Shown here one piece after another: positions 56,145-64,000 of a stretch of DNA of 64,000 bases. The stretch lies in contig NZ_CP033922.1 in the NCBI RefSeq assembly GCF_003815715.1, forward strand, positions 4,450,001 to 4,514,000, in the 5' to 3' direction. Below the pieces are notes generated by a model, which was given only the letters and a program-made list of their open reading frames with translations, had not been told where the DNA came from and searched no databases. How positions within the stretch are numbered: the first letter of the stretch is position 1; each line of letters starts with the position of its first letter. This stretch comes from Chryseobacterium sp. G0162. GTDB lineage: Bacteria; Bacteroidota; Bacteroidia; Flavobacteriales; Weeksellaceae. Made by a program: the position numbers and the translations under genes.

Positions 56145-57203
56145 TTGAAAAAGATATACTTTATATTATCATTAAGCATTTCCTTTATGTTTAATGCACA
56201 GGAAAACCATTTTTACTCAGATGCTTTCCAAACACTAGATAATATGCTAAATGATAAACAACCATATACTTTTAAAACAGCAGTTTTCTCTGTTGAAAAC
56301 GCTTATAGTCAAGGAAAATTAGATACTGTACAACTCAATAGAAAAATTAAATTTTTAGCCAGTTTTTGTAGGCAACTTACAGCCAATAGAAAACTAAAAT
56401 ATACGGAAAAAGACGAATCTACAGTAAGTAAATATGCCGCAATTTACACAATAATGTGTCAAGAAACTCCTGTAATTATAGGTGATAAAACAGTAGAATA
56501 TAAACCGCTTACTTATGATTTTGAGGATGTATTTGGGCATAAAGAATTATCTAATCTGTTTGTGTCAAAATTGTTAGATACACAGAAAGGTAACTGTAAT
56601 TCCATGCCTTATTTATACAAAATTATTGCTGAAGAATTAGGAGTTGATGCGAATTTAGCACTTGCTCCAAATCACATTTACATTAAGCATAACATTAAAT
56701 CAATAGGCTGGTTCAATACAGAGTTAACCAGCGGTATTTTTCCACAGGATTCTTGGTTAATGGCTTCGGGGTATATTCATTTAGATGCTATCCAGAATGG
56801 TGTCTTTATGAAGGCATTGAACAATAAAGAAAGTCTTGCATTACTATTGGTTGATCTAGCAAATGCTTATGAAAGAAGTTATCCAGAAAATGATGGAAGT
56901 TTTTCTTTGAAATGTGCGGAAAGAGCAATACAGATACACCCTTATTTAGCAAATGCTTTGATATTACAGGCTGAAATTCATAAAAAACAATTTCAAAGAG
57001 TAATGAAAGAACAGAACATTCAAGATATTCAGACTGTATTGCCCAATCCTAAAGCAAAGGAATTGTTCAGCCTAATGAATAAAGAATATGCTCATATTCA
57101 CAAAATCGGTTATCGCAGTATGCCTGAGAATATGTACTTGGATTGGTTAGTGTCTTTGAAAACAGAGAGAGACAAGTATGAAGATAAAAGATTGCAGAAA
57201 TAA
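56145..57203 (+). CDS. Secreted Cys/His (transglutaminase-like) protein
   Basis: A 352-residue protein with a signal peptide (KKIYFILSLSISFMFNAQ). The start is TTG 56145, immediately after the preceding stop, since no ATG is suitable and the signal peptide then starts in place. A conserved core KGNCNSMPYLYKIIAEELG with Cys151 and LALAPNHIYI with His177 followed by NTELTSG resembles the Cys-His-Asp site of transglutaminase-like (SirB1-type) proteins. Helical TPR-like residues form the end (ALILQAEIHKKQFQ). It is cotranscribed with the toxin and lipoprotein. It may process or release the toxin, or be a second effector. Its decayed paralogue is at 52923. Confidence 0.75.
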   Translation: MKKIYFILSLSISFMFNAQENHFYSDAFQTLDNMLNDKQPYTFKTAVFSVENAYSQGKLDTVQLNRKIKFLASFCRQLTANRKLKYTEKDESTVSKYAAIYTIMCQETPVIIGDKTVEYKPLTYDFEDVFGHKELSNLFVSKLLDTQKGNCNSMPYLYKIIAEELGVDANLALAPNHIYIKHNIKSIGWFNTELTSGIFPQDSWLMASGYIHLDAIQNGVFMKALNNKESLALLLVDLANAYERSYPENDGSFSLKCAERAIQIHPYLANALILQAEIHKKQFQRVMKEQNIQDIQTVLPNPKAKELFSLMNKEYAHIHKIGYRSMPENMYLDWLVSLKTERDKYEDKRLQK

Positions 57204-57683
57204 ACAGCATATTATTTAAGATTAGATATCGATATATATTTTAACACTGAATCATATCCCTCGCTAGCGCGAGCATCTTGCTCGTGTCTAGAATAAAACT
57301 TTTTTAAGAGATTTTAAAGTGTTTTAAAATCCAAACATTGTGACGGTAATTAAAGAAAATCCTCAATAAAATACAAGGGTAGTTACTGTGGATATTAAAA
57401 GCAGATAGGAGAATTTTAAATGTTGAAAGTATTAGAACAGAGTTTGATATTCATCAAAATTGGCTTGAGGCAGTTTCGTTATTGATCCATAGCATTGAAG
57501 TTTAGTAATGCTAGAAATTATTGTTATGATTAATGGTATTAGAAATAGATGTAATTTTATAAATTTGGTTAATTATCGCGAACTGGAAGCTCGTAACAAC
57601 TGAGGAAAACAGTACAGAAAGAACAATAAATGAACCCCTAATCTAGTTTGATCTATTTTTTCCAAATTAATGAGCTATAAATA
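57204..57683. other. Gene-free region with degenerate repeat fragments
   Basis: Nearly 480 bases without a supported gene. Near 57263-57290 a short hairpin CGAGCATCTTGCTCG occurs within GCTAGCGCGAGCATCTTGCTC, a sequence common in this group. Near 57577 TCGCGAACTGGAAGCTCG may belong to another dispersed repeat. Confidence 0.4.
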
Positions 57684-58508
57684 ATGAAATCTGACGATCA
57701 AACCTATCACAATTATAGACTGCCTGTTCCAAAAGAATTTGAGACAGTATTTTCTCATTTCTATTTTGCAGAGAACAATTCAAAGGACCCGGTAACGAAA
57801 ACCCTGTTGCCATCCTTTCAGACTATTATGGTCTTCAATTTCGGTACTAAAGCCCGGCTGATTTCCAGTGTACAAAACGAAATTGAAATAGATAAGTGTA
57901 TCGTACTTGGTCCCATAAAGTCTGCCTTTGAATATACCCTTACTCCCGGAGCTCAAATTTTAGTTGCTAATTTTAAAGATGATGCTTTTTATCGCTTTTT
58001 TGGTAAAGCATTTCTTTCTGACCATCTACCAACACATCCTGATGAAGCGATGGAAGAAAATTGTTTTACCTGTTTGTGGCATCACTTAAATGGCATCACA
58101 GGCATTTCAGATAAAGTAGATTTTATTCTTGATTTTTGCAGACCCTATTTAAAATTGCAGGACTCTACTTCCGCTTTGCTGGCTAATTTTAAAGATGATA
58201 CCTTAAATCCAATCCAATCTATTGCAGAAGAAACCGGACAGACGGAAAGGAATATACAGTTGATGCACAAAAAACATTTTGGGTATAGTGCTAAAGAAGT
58301 CAGCCGGTACAAACGTTTTATAAAAGCAATCGGGAAAATACAACAGGTTCTTTTGTCATCGAAAAATGTGGACTGGTTTGAAATTGTAGATGAATGCGGA
58401 TATTATGACCAAAGCCAGCTTATCCACGACTTTAAGCATTTCATCAATCTTTCTCCTAAACATTTTGTTAGGTTCCAACAAGATATTTGCCAAGTTTCAG
58501 CTGAATAG
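57684..58508 (+). CDS. AraC family transcriptional regulator
   Basis: A 274-residue regulator with an N-terminal DUF6597-like domain (LPVPKEFETVFSHFYFAENN and TMIVFNFGTKAR-like TIMVFNFGTKAR) and a C-terminal AraC domain (SIAEETGQTERNIQLMHKKHF, DECGYYDQSQLIHDFKHFIN). It is followed 77 bases later by a quinone-reductase-like gene. The pair is on the island side of the putative att site and may have come in with it. The inducer is unknown. Confidence 0.9.
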   Translation: MKSDDQTYHNYRLPVPKEFETVFSHFYFAENNSKDPVTKTLLPSFQTIMVFNFGTKARLISSVQNEIEIDKCIVLGPIKSAFEYTLTPGAQILVANFKDDAFYRFFGKAFLSDHLPTHPDEAMEENCFTCLWHHLNGITGISDKVDFILDFCRPYLKLQDSTSALLANFKDDTLNPIQSIAEETGQTERNIQLMHKKHFGYSAKEVSRYKRFIKAIGKIQQVLLSSKNVDWFEIVDECGYYDQSQLIHDFKHFINLSPKHFVRFQQDICQVSAE

Positions 58509-58548
58509 CCTTTTCGTTTTCTTACAATTTTCCCTTTTGTTAGCATCC

Positions 58549-58556
58549 TACTTTTG
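58549..58556 (+). promoter_or_regulatory. Putative -7 box of the NAD(P)H dehydrogenase
   Basis: TACTTTTG matches TAnnTTTG, 29 bases before the ATG at 58586. The -33 position has no TTG, as expected for regulation by the upstream AraC gene. Confidence 0.4.
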
Positions 58557-58585
58557 TTTTGTTCAATTACTTAAAAGCAAAAAGA

Positions 58586-59188
58586 ATGAAACATCTTATT
58601 ATTTATGCCCATCCTAATGTGGCAAGTTTAAATCATCTATTTAAACAAACGGTTGAAGAAACGCTATTACAACAAAAACATGAGGTTGTAGTCAGGGATT
58701 TATACCAGCTTAATTTTGATCCGGTATTATCCCTTGAAGATATTAACGGGCAACGCAGAGGCATCGTTAACGAAGCAGTAAGAATTGAGCAGGAATACAT
58801 AGCCTGGGCGGAAATTGTAACGTTTATTTATCCGATATGGTGGACGGGAATGCCGGGCATTATGAAAGGTTATATTGACCGGGTATTTAGCTATGGATTT
58901 GCCTATCGGTATGATAATGGTGTACAAAAAGGATTATTGACTGGCAAGGCAGCTTACATTATCAATTCGCATGGAAAATCAAAGGCGGAATATCAGCAAA
59001 TAGGAATGGATAATGCCTTAAAACTAACCTCAGATAAAGGTATATATTCGTATTGCGGCTTCGACATCAAGCAGCATTTCTTCTTTGACCGTGCCGACCG
59101 TGCAACAGCAGAGATTATAGAAACATGGAAAGCTGCAATAATTGATGCCTATTCCCTGAGCAAGTCTAATATTTCATTATTTTCGTAG
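58586..59188 (+). CDS. NAD(P)H dehydrogenase (quinone), flavodoxin-like fold
   Basis: A 200-residue FMN- or FAD-dependent quinone reductase of the KefF/MdaB/NQO1 type. The FMN phosphate loop is AHPNVASLNH at the start, then YPIWWTGMPGIMKGYIDRV and GKAAYIINSHGKS. The start is ATG 58586 (MKHLIIYAHPN). It probably carries out two-electron reduction of quinones or electrophiles to protect cells. The AraC regulator lies upstream on the same strand. Confidence 0.92.
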   Translation: MKHLIIYAHPNVASLNHLFKQTVEETLLQQKHEVVVRDLYQLNFDPVLSLEDINGQRRGIVNEAVRIEQEYIAWAEIVTFIYPIWWTGMPGIMKGYIDRVFSYGFAYRYDNGVQKGLLTGKAAYIINSHGKSKAEYQQIGMDNALKLTSDKGIYSYCGFDIKQHFFFDRADRATAEIIETWKAAIIDAYSLSKSNISLFS

Positions 59189-59272
59189 ATAAAAGGGGAT
59201 ATCTTATTAGCTTAATTAAACATTCAAATGCTGCATTTTAATAAACAATCAGGTTCTACATTTGCTCCTTTA

Positions 59273-59296
59273 CGGTCGCAAAACTCCTTTTTAGGG
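59273..59296. repeat. Degraded copy of the tRNA-Arg 3' end and terminator
   Basis: CGGTCGCAAAACTCCTTTTT then AGGG corresponds to CGGTCACAAAGCTCCTTTTTT then AGGG at 52601-52625, with two substitutions and one missing T. It lies about 6.7 kb beyond the tRNA and could be the far end of an integrated element. Confidence 0.6.
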
Positions 59297-59370
59297 CTCT
59301 GTTTGTATCCTCAGAATGCCTGCATAATAATGTTCTTATATTTTTGAAGAATTAAAATCTTCGTAGTATT

Positions 59371-59399
59371 TTGTAGCTAATATTATTTAATTATATTTG
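59371..59399 (+). promoter_or_regulatory. Promoter of the six-cysteine peptide gene
   Basis: TTG at 59371-59373 and TATATTTG at 59392-59399 with an 18-base spacer, 48 bases before the ATG. Confidence 0.55.
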
Positions 59400-59447
59400 G
59401 AAATAAGAACGATATGTTCTAAAAAACTAACAAACTAATAAATAACT

Positions 59448-59621
59448 ATGAAAAATTTAAAGAAAATTACAAGAGACAGTATGAAATCAATCAAAGGGGC
59501 TGGTCCAACTTATTGCAGAGTAGGATATATCTACAGATGTGATTCTATTTATGAATGTAATCCGGATATGGATATTTGGGATTGTGTTTGCGGGTGTGTT
59601 CCTGTTACCAAGATAGTATAA
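59448..59621 (+). CDS. 57-residue bacteriocin-like peptide with leader and six cysteines
   Basis: The frame reads MKNLKKITRDSMKSIKGAG then PTYCRVGYIYRCDSIYECNP and DMDIWDCVCGCVPVTKIV. The basic N-terminus and KSIKGAG match the leader type in bacteriocin-like precursors of Chryseobacterium and Elizabethkingia, which are cut after a small-residue pair by a peptidase-containing exporter. Six Cys (23, 31, 37, 46, 48, 50) could form three disulfides. A promoter and a terminator flank it, so it is a monocistronic gene. No exporter or modifying enzyme is within the window. Confidence 0.72.
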   Translation: MKNLKKITRDSMKSIKGAGPTYCRVGYIYRCDSIYECNPDMDIWDCVCGCVPVTKIV

Positions 59622-59662
59622 TTGACATCTTTTACAGTTTATCTGTTTAAATAATCAAGATT

Positions 59663-59692
59663 AAGCCTTCTCTTTGAGAGGGCTTTTTTGTT
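59663..59692 (+). terminator. Terminator of the peptide gene
   Basis: AAGCCtTCTC and GAGAgGGCTT pair across a TTT loop, followed by a T run. Confidence 0.75.
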
Positions 59693-59808
59693 ATATTTGC
59701 CGGAAAATTAATAACGATGCCCATTCTAAAGATTCCTTAGGCTTATTTTAGTTGAAAGATTCTGCCTCGGCATTTCCGCCATTGTCAATATGAAATTTAA
59801 AAATAACT

Positions 59809-60837
59809 ATGAAATTAACGCTGAAAATATTGAAGTTTATTGGTAAACTTGTATTAGGAATTCTAATATTATTATTGTTTTCAGGGATATGTTACCGATT
59901 ATTTAGTTCAAAACCAATTCCACCAGGTAAATTAGTTAATGTTAATGGAACCAACATTCATGTGAGAGTAGAAGGTGAGAAGAAATCGTTGCCTACCATT
60001 ATTATTGAAGCTGGAGCACATAGCAATACAGATATGCTGCATTGGGTAGCAGAAGGTTTGAAAAACAAAACGAGAGTTATTCGGTATGATAGAGATGGAA
60101 AATGGTTTAGTGAATCGAGTAATAGTGATCGAATATCTCCTGAGTTCTATGCACATCAGCTTCACAAATTATTAGAGAAAATTGGCGAAAAACCACCTTA
60201 CATTCTGGTTGGTCATTCTATGGGAGGGCCTTACAGCAGAATATTTAGGGATCTTTATCCAAATGAAGTCAAAGGAATCGTATTTATAGATTCAAGCCAT
60301 CCTGAACAATGGAATCGCTTAGCACAAAAAGAATTGGTTCCTAAAGGGCAGGCAAAATTATTAAAAATAGGATCTATACTTGCAGATTTAGGTATTTTGG
60401 GTATTTATAACAAAACAATTGGTAAAACGCCGTATCAAGGGGATGGTCTACCCAAAGAATTGTATGGCCGTTCACAATCGCTAACTTATAATTCTGGTGG
60501 TGTTTATCGTATGTTTTTAAGAGAGAATGAACTTACTAATGATGTACTGAAGCGTGCTGGTAAAGCAAAGGATTTAGATTCATTACCTGTGTTGGTATTT
60601 ACTGCTACAGAACAGTATAAAGAATCCCAAAAAGAAAAATACAGAAAATCAGGAATTGACCCTGAAAAACAAGTTCAATTATGGTTTGACATGCAAAAAG
60701 AACTAAAAGAACTCTCTTCTAATGGAAAACAAATGATTATGAACGCAAGTCATAGTACTATCATTACAAAAAAAGAAAATGCAGATGCAATAAATAAAGA
60801 GATTCTTTTGCTATCTGAAAATATTGAAAAAAAATAG
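59809..60837 (+). CDS. Membrane-anchored alpha/beta hydrolase
   Basis: A 342-residue protein with an N-terminal membrane helix (about residues 11-30, IGKLVLGILILLLFSGICYR) and an alpha/beta hydrolase domain. The nucleophile is Ser137 in GHSMGG, the region ahead is IIIEAGAHSNTDMLHW, and the base is probably His in NASHSTIITKK. It is predicted to be anchored with the catalytic domain outside the cytoplasm. Substrate unknown. It is downstream of the peptide gene but separated by a terminator, so it is not clearly part of that unit. Confidence 0.87.
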   Translation: MKLTLKILKFIGKLVLGILILLLFSGICYRLFSSKPIPPGKLVNVNGTNIHVRVEGEKKSLPTIIIEAGAHSNTDMLHWVAEGLKNKTRVIRYDRDGKWFSESSNSDRISPEFYAHQLHKLLEKIGEKPPYILVGHSMGGPYSRIFRDLYPNEVKGIVFIDSSHPEQWNRLAQKELVPKGQAKLLKIGSILADLGILGIYNKTIGKTPYQGDGLPKELYGRSQSLTYNSGGVYRMFLRENELTNDVLKRAGKAKDLDSLPVLVFTATEQYKESQKEKYRKSGIDPEKQVQLWFDMQKELKELSSNGKQMIMNASHSTIITKKENADAINKEILLLSENIEKK

Positions 60838-61013
60838 CCACTTTCCCCAAAAGGATGTAAGTTGTTGAGGTACAGGATAAGAAAAGTCTGTTTGATAAAT
60901 AAGCAATCAGTTAAAATCAAAAAGAATTTTATTTTTAAGAATACTTTAACATAATGTTTATTTTTTAGGCACGAACATTGTTTATTTATATACCAATTAC
61001 TAAATATAATATT

Positions 61014-61313
61014 ATGAATAATTCAGATTACAACAAGGCAGAAAATGCAGTCGATCAAACGGAAAACACTTTAAAAAATGCAGCTGACAATGCGAAATGG
61101 AAGATCAGTGATTTAGCGGATAAAGCCAAAGATTATATTAATGAAAAAAGGAATGATGATCAGGAGGCAACCCAGGAAGACTGGTTGGAGAGAGTGAAAT
61201 CAAACTTTTCAGATGCATGGGAGGATATTAAAGATAAGGCTGATGAAGCCTGGGAAAGTACAAAAGATGCAGCTGAAGATGTAAAGGCAGAATGGAGAAA
61301 AAAAACCAATTAA
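61014..61313 (+). CDS. LEA-like amphipathic helix protein
   Basis: A 99-residue highly charged protein (MNNSDYNKAENAVDQTENTL) with repeated 11-mer-like helical patterns such as KAKDYINEKRNDDQ and DKADEAWESTKDAAEDVKAE. This is characteristic of late-embryogenesis-abundant, YtxH- or CsbD-like proteins linked to stress. The start is ATG 61014; an upstream TTG adds hydrophobic residues that do not fit. It ends at a strong terminator. Confidence 0.78.
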   Translation: MNNSDYNKAENAVDQTENTLKNAADNAKWKISDLADKAKDYINEKRNDDQEATQEDWLERVKSNFSDAWEDIKDKADEAWESTKDAAEDVKAEWRKKTN

Positions 61314-61325
61314 TGTTAGTTTAAT

Positions 61326-61361
61326 AAATGACCGGAATAAAATTTCCGGTCATTTTTTTTT
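61326..61361 (+). terminator. Terminator of the LEA-like gene
   Basis: AAATGACCGGAA and TTCCGGTCATTT form a 12-base perfect stem with a six-base loop, then T residues. Confidence 0.9.
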
Positions 61362-61488
61362 GTTAATTATAGTTTATTTGTAATCTATTTTCTTTGGCTT
61401 GAGTGTTGAATTCTCAAAAAAGAAATGGTAATAAACAGAGAGCAGGATTTCTACTTTTGCTTTGAGATCGTTATGTTTATTAAAAACT

Positions 61489-62106
61489 TTAATATAAAAT
61501 TCTGCGGCCTTCAAGTTTTATCATTTCGCTATTTACCATCTTTTTTACAGTTCTGATCACGGTTTCAACCCTCAATCCGGTAAGATCAGCAATTTGCTGG
61601 CGGGTAAGTTCTATAGGAAAACAGTGCTGGCAGTCTCCATCATGATAGCTTTTAAGATACTCCAATAATCCTTTAAGCCTTTGAATAGGATCCGATGAAG
61701 CCATATTGCTAACCATTAAACTATTATAATATAGCCTTTGTGATAAACACATATTCATTTCAAGAGAAAGGTTAGGGTGAGTCTTAAGCATTTCTATGAA
61801 ATTATTTTTAGGTGTCCTTATAATTTCTGTAGGCTGTAAACTTATGGCATTGGTAGGATAAAGCTTTTCGATAAATAGGAGGGGATCTCCAAAACTTTGA
61901 TTTTTGCCTAAGATATTATGAATAAATTCTTTCCCATTTTCAGTAAATGTGTTCAGTTTTACTTTCCCGCTGATAATCTGAAAATAATATTGCGAATGTT
62001 CGCCTTCTTTAAAGATAAATTCTTTTGCCTTGTAAGTCATGTTTTCACCTCCGAATGAATAAAGCATTTTCTCATCGATATTCATACAACTTATTGTTTT
62101 TTTCAT
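61489..62106 (-). CDS. Crp/Fnr family regulator (third, distinct type)
   Basis: A 205-residue regulator with a cyclic-nucleotide-binding-like domain (KEFIFKEGEHSQYYFQIISG) and a Crp-type winged helix (LTRQQIADLTGLRVETVIRT). It is longer and different from the two short Crp/Fnr proteins at 6927 and 12823; the recognition helix is the classic FNR/Crp kind. There are two Cys near the start (Cys7) and in DCQHC (about 160), but not a full FNR cluster. It is divergent from the sensor kinase gene, separated by 197 bases. Confidence 0.9.
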   Translation of the reverse strand: MKKTISCMNIDEKMLYSFGGENMTYKAKEFIFKEGEHSQYYFQIISGKVKLNTFTENGKEFIHNILGKNQSFGDPLLFIEKLYPTNAISLQPTEIIRTPKNNFIEMLKTHPNLSLEMNMCLSQRLYYNSLMVSNMASSDPIQRLKGLLEYLKSYHDGDCQHCFPIELTRQQIADLTGLRVETVIRTVKKMVNSEMIKLEGRRILY

Positions 62107-62303
62107 ACTTATGATTTTTCTGGAAATTAGAAAAGATTTTTAAAATACGATAAATAATTTCAATCCTTATGCCATTCATGTTTTATTGAGAAAATGTGGT
62201 ATGAAATCCTTATGTATAAACCTTTAAAGATTACTGTTTTTTCAAATATTGTGAGTATTTTTGAAGTTTAAATATCCGTAACTAATTATTGATTTTAACC
62301 TCT

Positions 62304-63779
62304 ATGATTTTAATTGTTGATGACAACCAGAATAATCTTTACTCACTTCAAAAATTACTTGAATCTAAGGGGTTCCAGGTAGAAACAGCCGGTTCCGGTG
62401 AAGAAGCTCTTGGTAAGGCACTGAAAAATGATTATGCTTTAATTATTTTGGATGTTCAAATGCCTGATATGGACGGCTTTGAAGTTGCAGAAACACTTGC
62501 TGATTACAGCAAAACTAAAGATGTGCCCATTATATTTTTATCCGCTGTCAATACTGATAAAAAATTTATAACACAAGGCTATGCTTCCGGTGCAAAGGAC
62601 TATGTAACCAAACCATTAGACCCCGAAATTCTTTTGCTTAAAGTAAAAACGTTCTATAACCTTCAGGAACAGAATATTGCTATGAAAAAAACACAGCAGA
62701 ATCTGGAACTGGAAGTGAAAGGAAGACGGGAATCCCAAGTGACCATGAAATCCCAAATTGATCACTTCCATTTAATGCTGGAATCGCTTCCTCAGATTGC
62801 ATTCACCCTTAATGAAGATGGGACGGTTGATTTTGTTAATGGTAAATGGTATCAGTATTCTGATGCTGAACCGAATTTCCCTGAAACACATCCCGATGAT
62901 CATGATATCAAGGAAGAATTGGAACGATGCAGAAAAAAAGGAAAAGCACTGGAATTAGAGGTCAGAATTAAAAATATCGTTTCAGGTAATTACCGTTATC
63001 ATTTACTGAGGATAACCCCGGTACATGATGAAAATCGTATTAAAAACTGGGTTGGAACATTTACTGATATTGACGATCAGAAAAAAGTAGAAAAGGAAAA
63101 AGATGAATTCTTAAGCATTGCAAGCCATGAATTAAAAACTCCTTTAACCAGTATTAAAGCATACGTTCAGTTATTGGAGAGAAAGCTTAAATTAGATAAA
63201 GACAGTCCCGAAGCAGGATTTGTTACAAAAGTTCAGGGCCAGATTGATAAGCTAAATACACTCATTACAGATCTTCTGGATGTTTCGAAAATTGAAAATG
63301 GAAAACTGAAAATTAACAGAAAACCGATAAACCTGGAAAGTGTAATCAGTAATGCGGTTGAAACCATACAACAGACTCATGATGACCGCAAAGTAGAGAT
63401 TTTGCGCCACGGAATAAAACCGGATATTTTAATTCCTTTGGATGAAATCCGTATCGAGCAAGTGCTCATTAACTTCCTGACGAACGCTATCAAATATTCC
63501 CCTAATAATAATCAGGTAATCGTTACCACTTTTGTAGATGAAGAAGCGCAGGAAGTAAGAGTTAATGTTACCGATTTTGGGATCGGAATTCCTGATTTTA
63601 AACAGGATGCGGTATTCAAAAAATTCTATCGTGTAGAAGAATCTTCACTTCAATTCCAGGGAATGGGAATCGGATTGTTTATATGCTCTGAAATCATCAA
63701 ACAACATCATGGAAACGTTGGAGTTTCCAGTATCGTAGATGAAGGCTCTACATTTTATTTTACCCTGCCATTAAATTAA
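62304..63779 (+). CDS. Hybrid response regulator / PAS / histidine kinase
   Basis: A 491-residue protein. A receiver domain (1-120) has the phosphoacceptor Asp50 in IILDVQMPDMDG. A coiled stretch leads to a PAS domain (about 150-260). The kinase follows with H-box His275 (IASHELKTPLTSIK), an N-box NFLTNAIKYSPNN, and G-boxes DFGIGIP and GMGIGLF. The order receiver-PAS-kinase means it takes phosphate from an upstream kinase or regulates its own activity. The start is ATG 62304 (MILIVDDNQN), which puts the Asp cluster in its normal position. It is followed six bases later by a second kinase. Confidence 0.93.
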   Translation: MILIVDDNQNNLYSLQKLLESKGFQVETAGSGEEALGKALKNDYALIILDVQMPDMDGFEVAETLADYSKTKDVPIIFLSAVNTDKKFITQGYASGAKDYVTKPLDPEILLLKVKTFYNLQEQNIAMKKTQQNLELEVKGRRESQVTMKSQIDHFHLMLESLPQIAFTLNEDGTVDFVNGKWYQYSDAEPNFPETHPDDHDIKEELERCRKKGKALELEVRIKNIVSGNYRYHLLRITPVHDENRIKNWVGTFTDIDDQKKVEKEKDEFLSIASHELKTPLTSIKAYVQLLERKLKLDKDSPEAGFVTKVQGQIDKLNTLITDLLDVSKIENGKLKINRKPINLESVISNAVETIQQTHDDRKVEILRHGIKPDILIPLDEIRIEQVLINFLTNAIKYSPNNNQVIVTTFVDEEAQEVRVNVTDFGIGIPDFKQDAVFKKFYRVEESSLQFQGMGIGLFICSEIIKQHHGNVGVSSIVDEGSTFYFTLPLN

Positions 63780-63784
63780 ACTTC

Positions 63785-64000
63785 ATGCCGAAAAAAATTA
63801 TACGAAATCTTCAATTTGGAATAGGTCTTTCACTTTTGATTTTAATCACCAGCTCAGTGGCTTCATACTGGAGTATCCAAAATCAAATGAATCACCGTGA
63901 GAGCCTTTCTAAAAGCAGACGTTCTGTGACAGCCGTTAAAGATATTCTGGTGGCCCTGCTGGATGCAGAAACAGGAAACAGAGGCTATCAGCTTACCGGA
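63785..64000 (+). CDS. CHASE3-domain sensor kinase (3' end outside window)
   Basis: The first 72 codons of a gene running off the right edge. A membrane helix at about residues 11-30 (FGIGLSLLILITSSVASYWS) is followed by the beginning of a CHASE3 domain: LVALLDAETGNRGYQLTG matches its DAETGxRGYLLTG hallmark. In such proteins this extracellular sensor leads to a kinase. It starts five bases after the hybrid regulator gene stop and is likely cotranscribed. Confidence 0.85.
   Translation, partial: MPKKIIRNLQFGIGLSLLILITSSVASYWSIQNQMNHRESLSKSRRSVTAVKDILVALLDAETGNRGYQLTG

Noticed and set aside
57263-57290. Hairpin CGAGCATCTTGCTCG considered as a CRISPR-type or terminator signal
   Set aside because: Occurs once, without spacers or T tract; more likely a fragment of a dispersed repeat.

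Overview
The window is chromosomal DNA of a flavobacterium, most likely Chryseobacterium or a close relative in the Weeksellaceae. The evidence is the AT-rich sequence, recurrent Bacteroidetes-type -7 boxes (TAnnTTTG), and a gene set typical of the group: monomeric isocitrate dehydrogenase, a single-chain glycine dehydrogenase, S9 and CocE-type peptidases, a Tet(X)-like flavoprotein, and RHS-tip proteins. The genus is an inference. I found no rRNA genes, CRISPR arrays or intact insertion sequences. One tRNA is present, tRNA-Arg(TCG).

Region 1 (1-6.9 kb) holds a truncated AraC regulator, an aldo/keto reductase, a Tat- or Sec-exported metallo-beta-lactamase-fold hydrolase, a DUF6265 lipoprotein, icd and tpx. 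Region 2 (6.9-21 kb) is a long co-directional run of small regulators and small-molecule-modifying folds: two Crp/Fnr regulators, one AraC regulator, five VOC proteins, two DinB proteins, three SRPBCC proteins, alpha/beta hydrolases, an SDR, a DoxX-like protein and a close relative of the tetracycline monooxygenase Tet(X). Each of the two Crp/Fnr genes is followed by a 5-N4-5 palindrome, and each palindrome lies at the same distance from a -7 box in front of the next gene. This suggests regulator-target pairs.

Region 3 (21-40 kb) is mostly housekeeping: an S9 peptidase, an ECF sigma factor with two small partners, a DnaJ protein, gcvP, an aspartate racemase, yggS, an AAA ATPase, an SMR exporter, a GT32 glycosyltransferase, an Fpg/Nei glycosylase, a methyltransferase, dgt and an SPFH protein. 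Between these are short genes missed by length cut-offs: a 50-aa Cys-rich protein, a 57-aa lipoprotein, and a 26-aa membrane peptide whose transcript seems to carry a three-way-junction RNA and a terminator. Region 4 (40-52.5 kb) has a duplicated DUF4377 lipoprotein, a lipocalin-like gene whose signal peptide is joined to its body only through an A AAA AAG slippery site, an APC permease, a CocE peptidase, and a TPR protein paired with an outer-membrane barrel.

Region 5 (52.5-59.3 kb) looks like an island next to tRNA-Arg. A degraded copy of the tRNA 3' end plus terminator lies at its far side. It carries a decayed Cys/His (transglutaminase-like) secreted protein, a short secreted protein that joins an RHS core motif to a metzincin protease, an overlapping lipoprotein that is a candidate immunity protein, an intact paralogue of the Cys/His protein, then an AraC regulator with a quinone reductase. 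This toxin cassette is the strongest candidate for an undescribed system. Region 6 (59.4-64 kb) has a six-cysteine double-glycine-type peptide, a membrane-anchored hydrolase, an LEA-like protein, a Crp/Fnr regulator and two sensor kinase genes, the last cut by the window edge.
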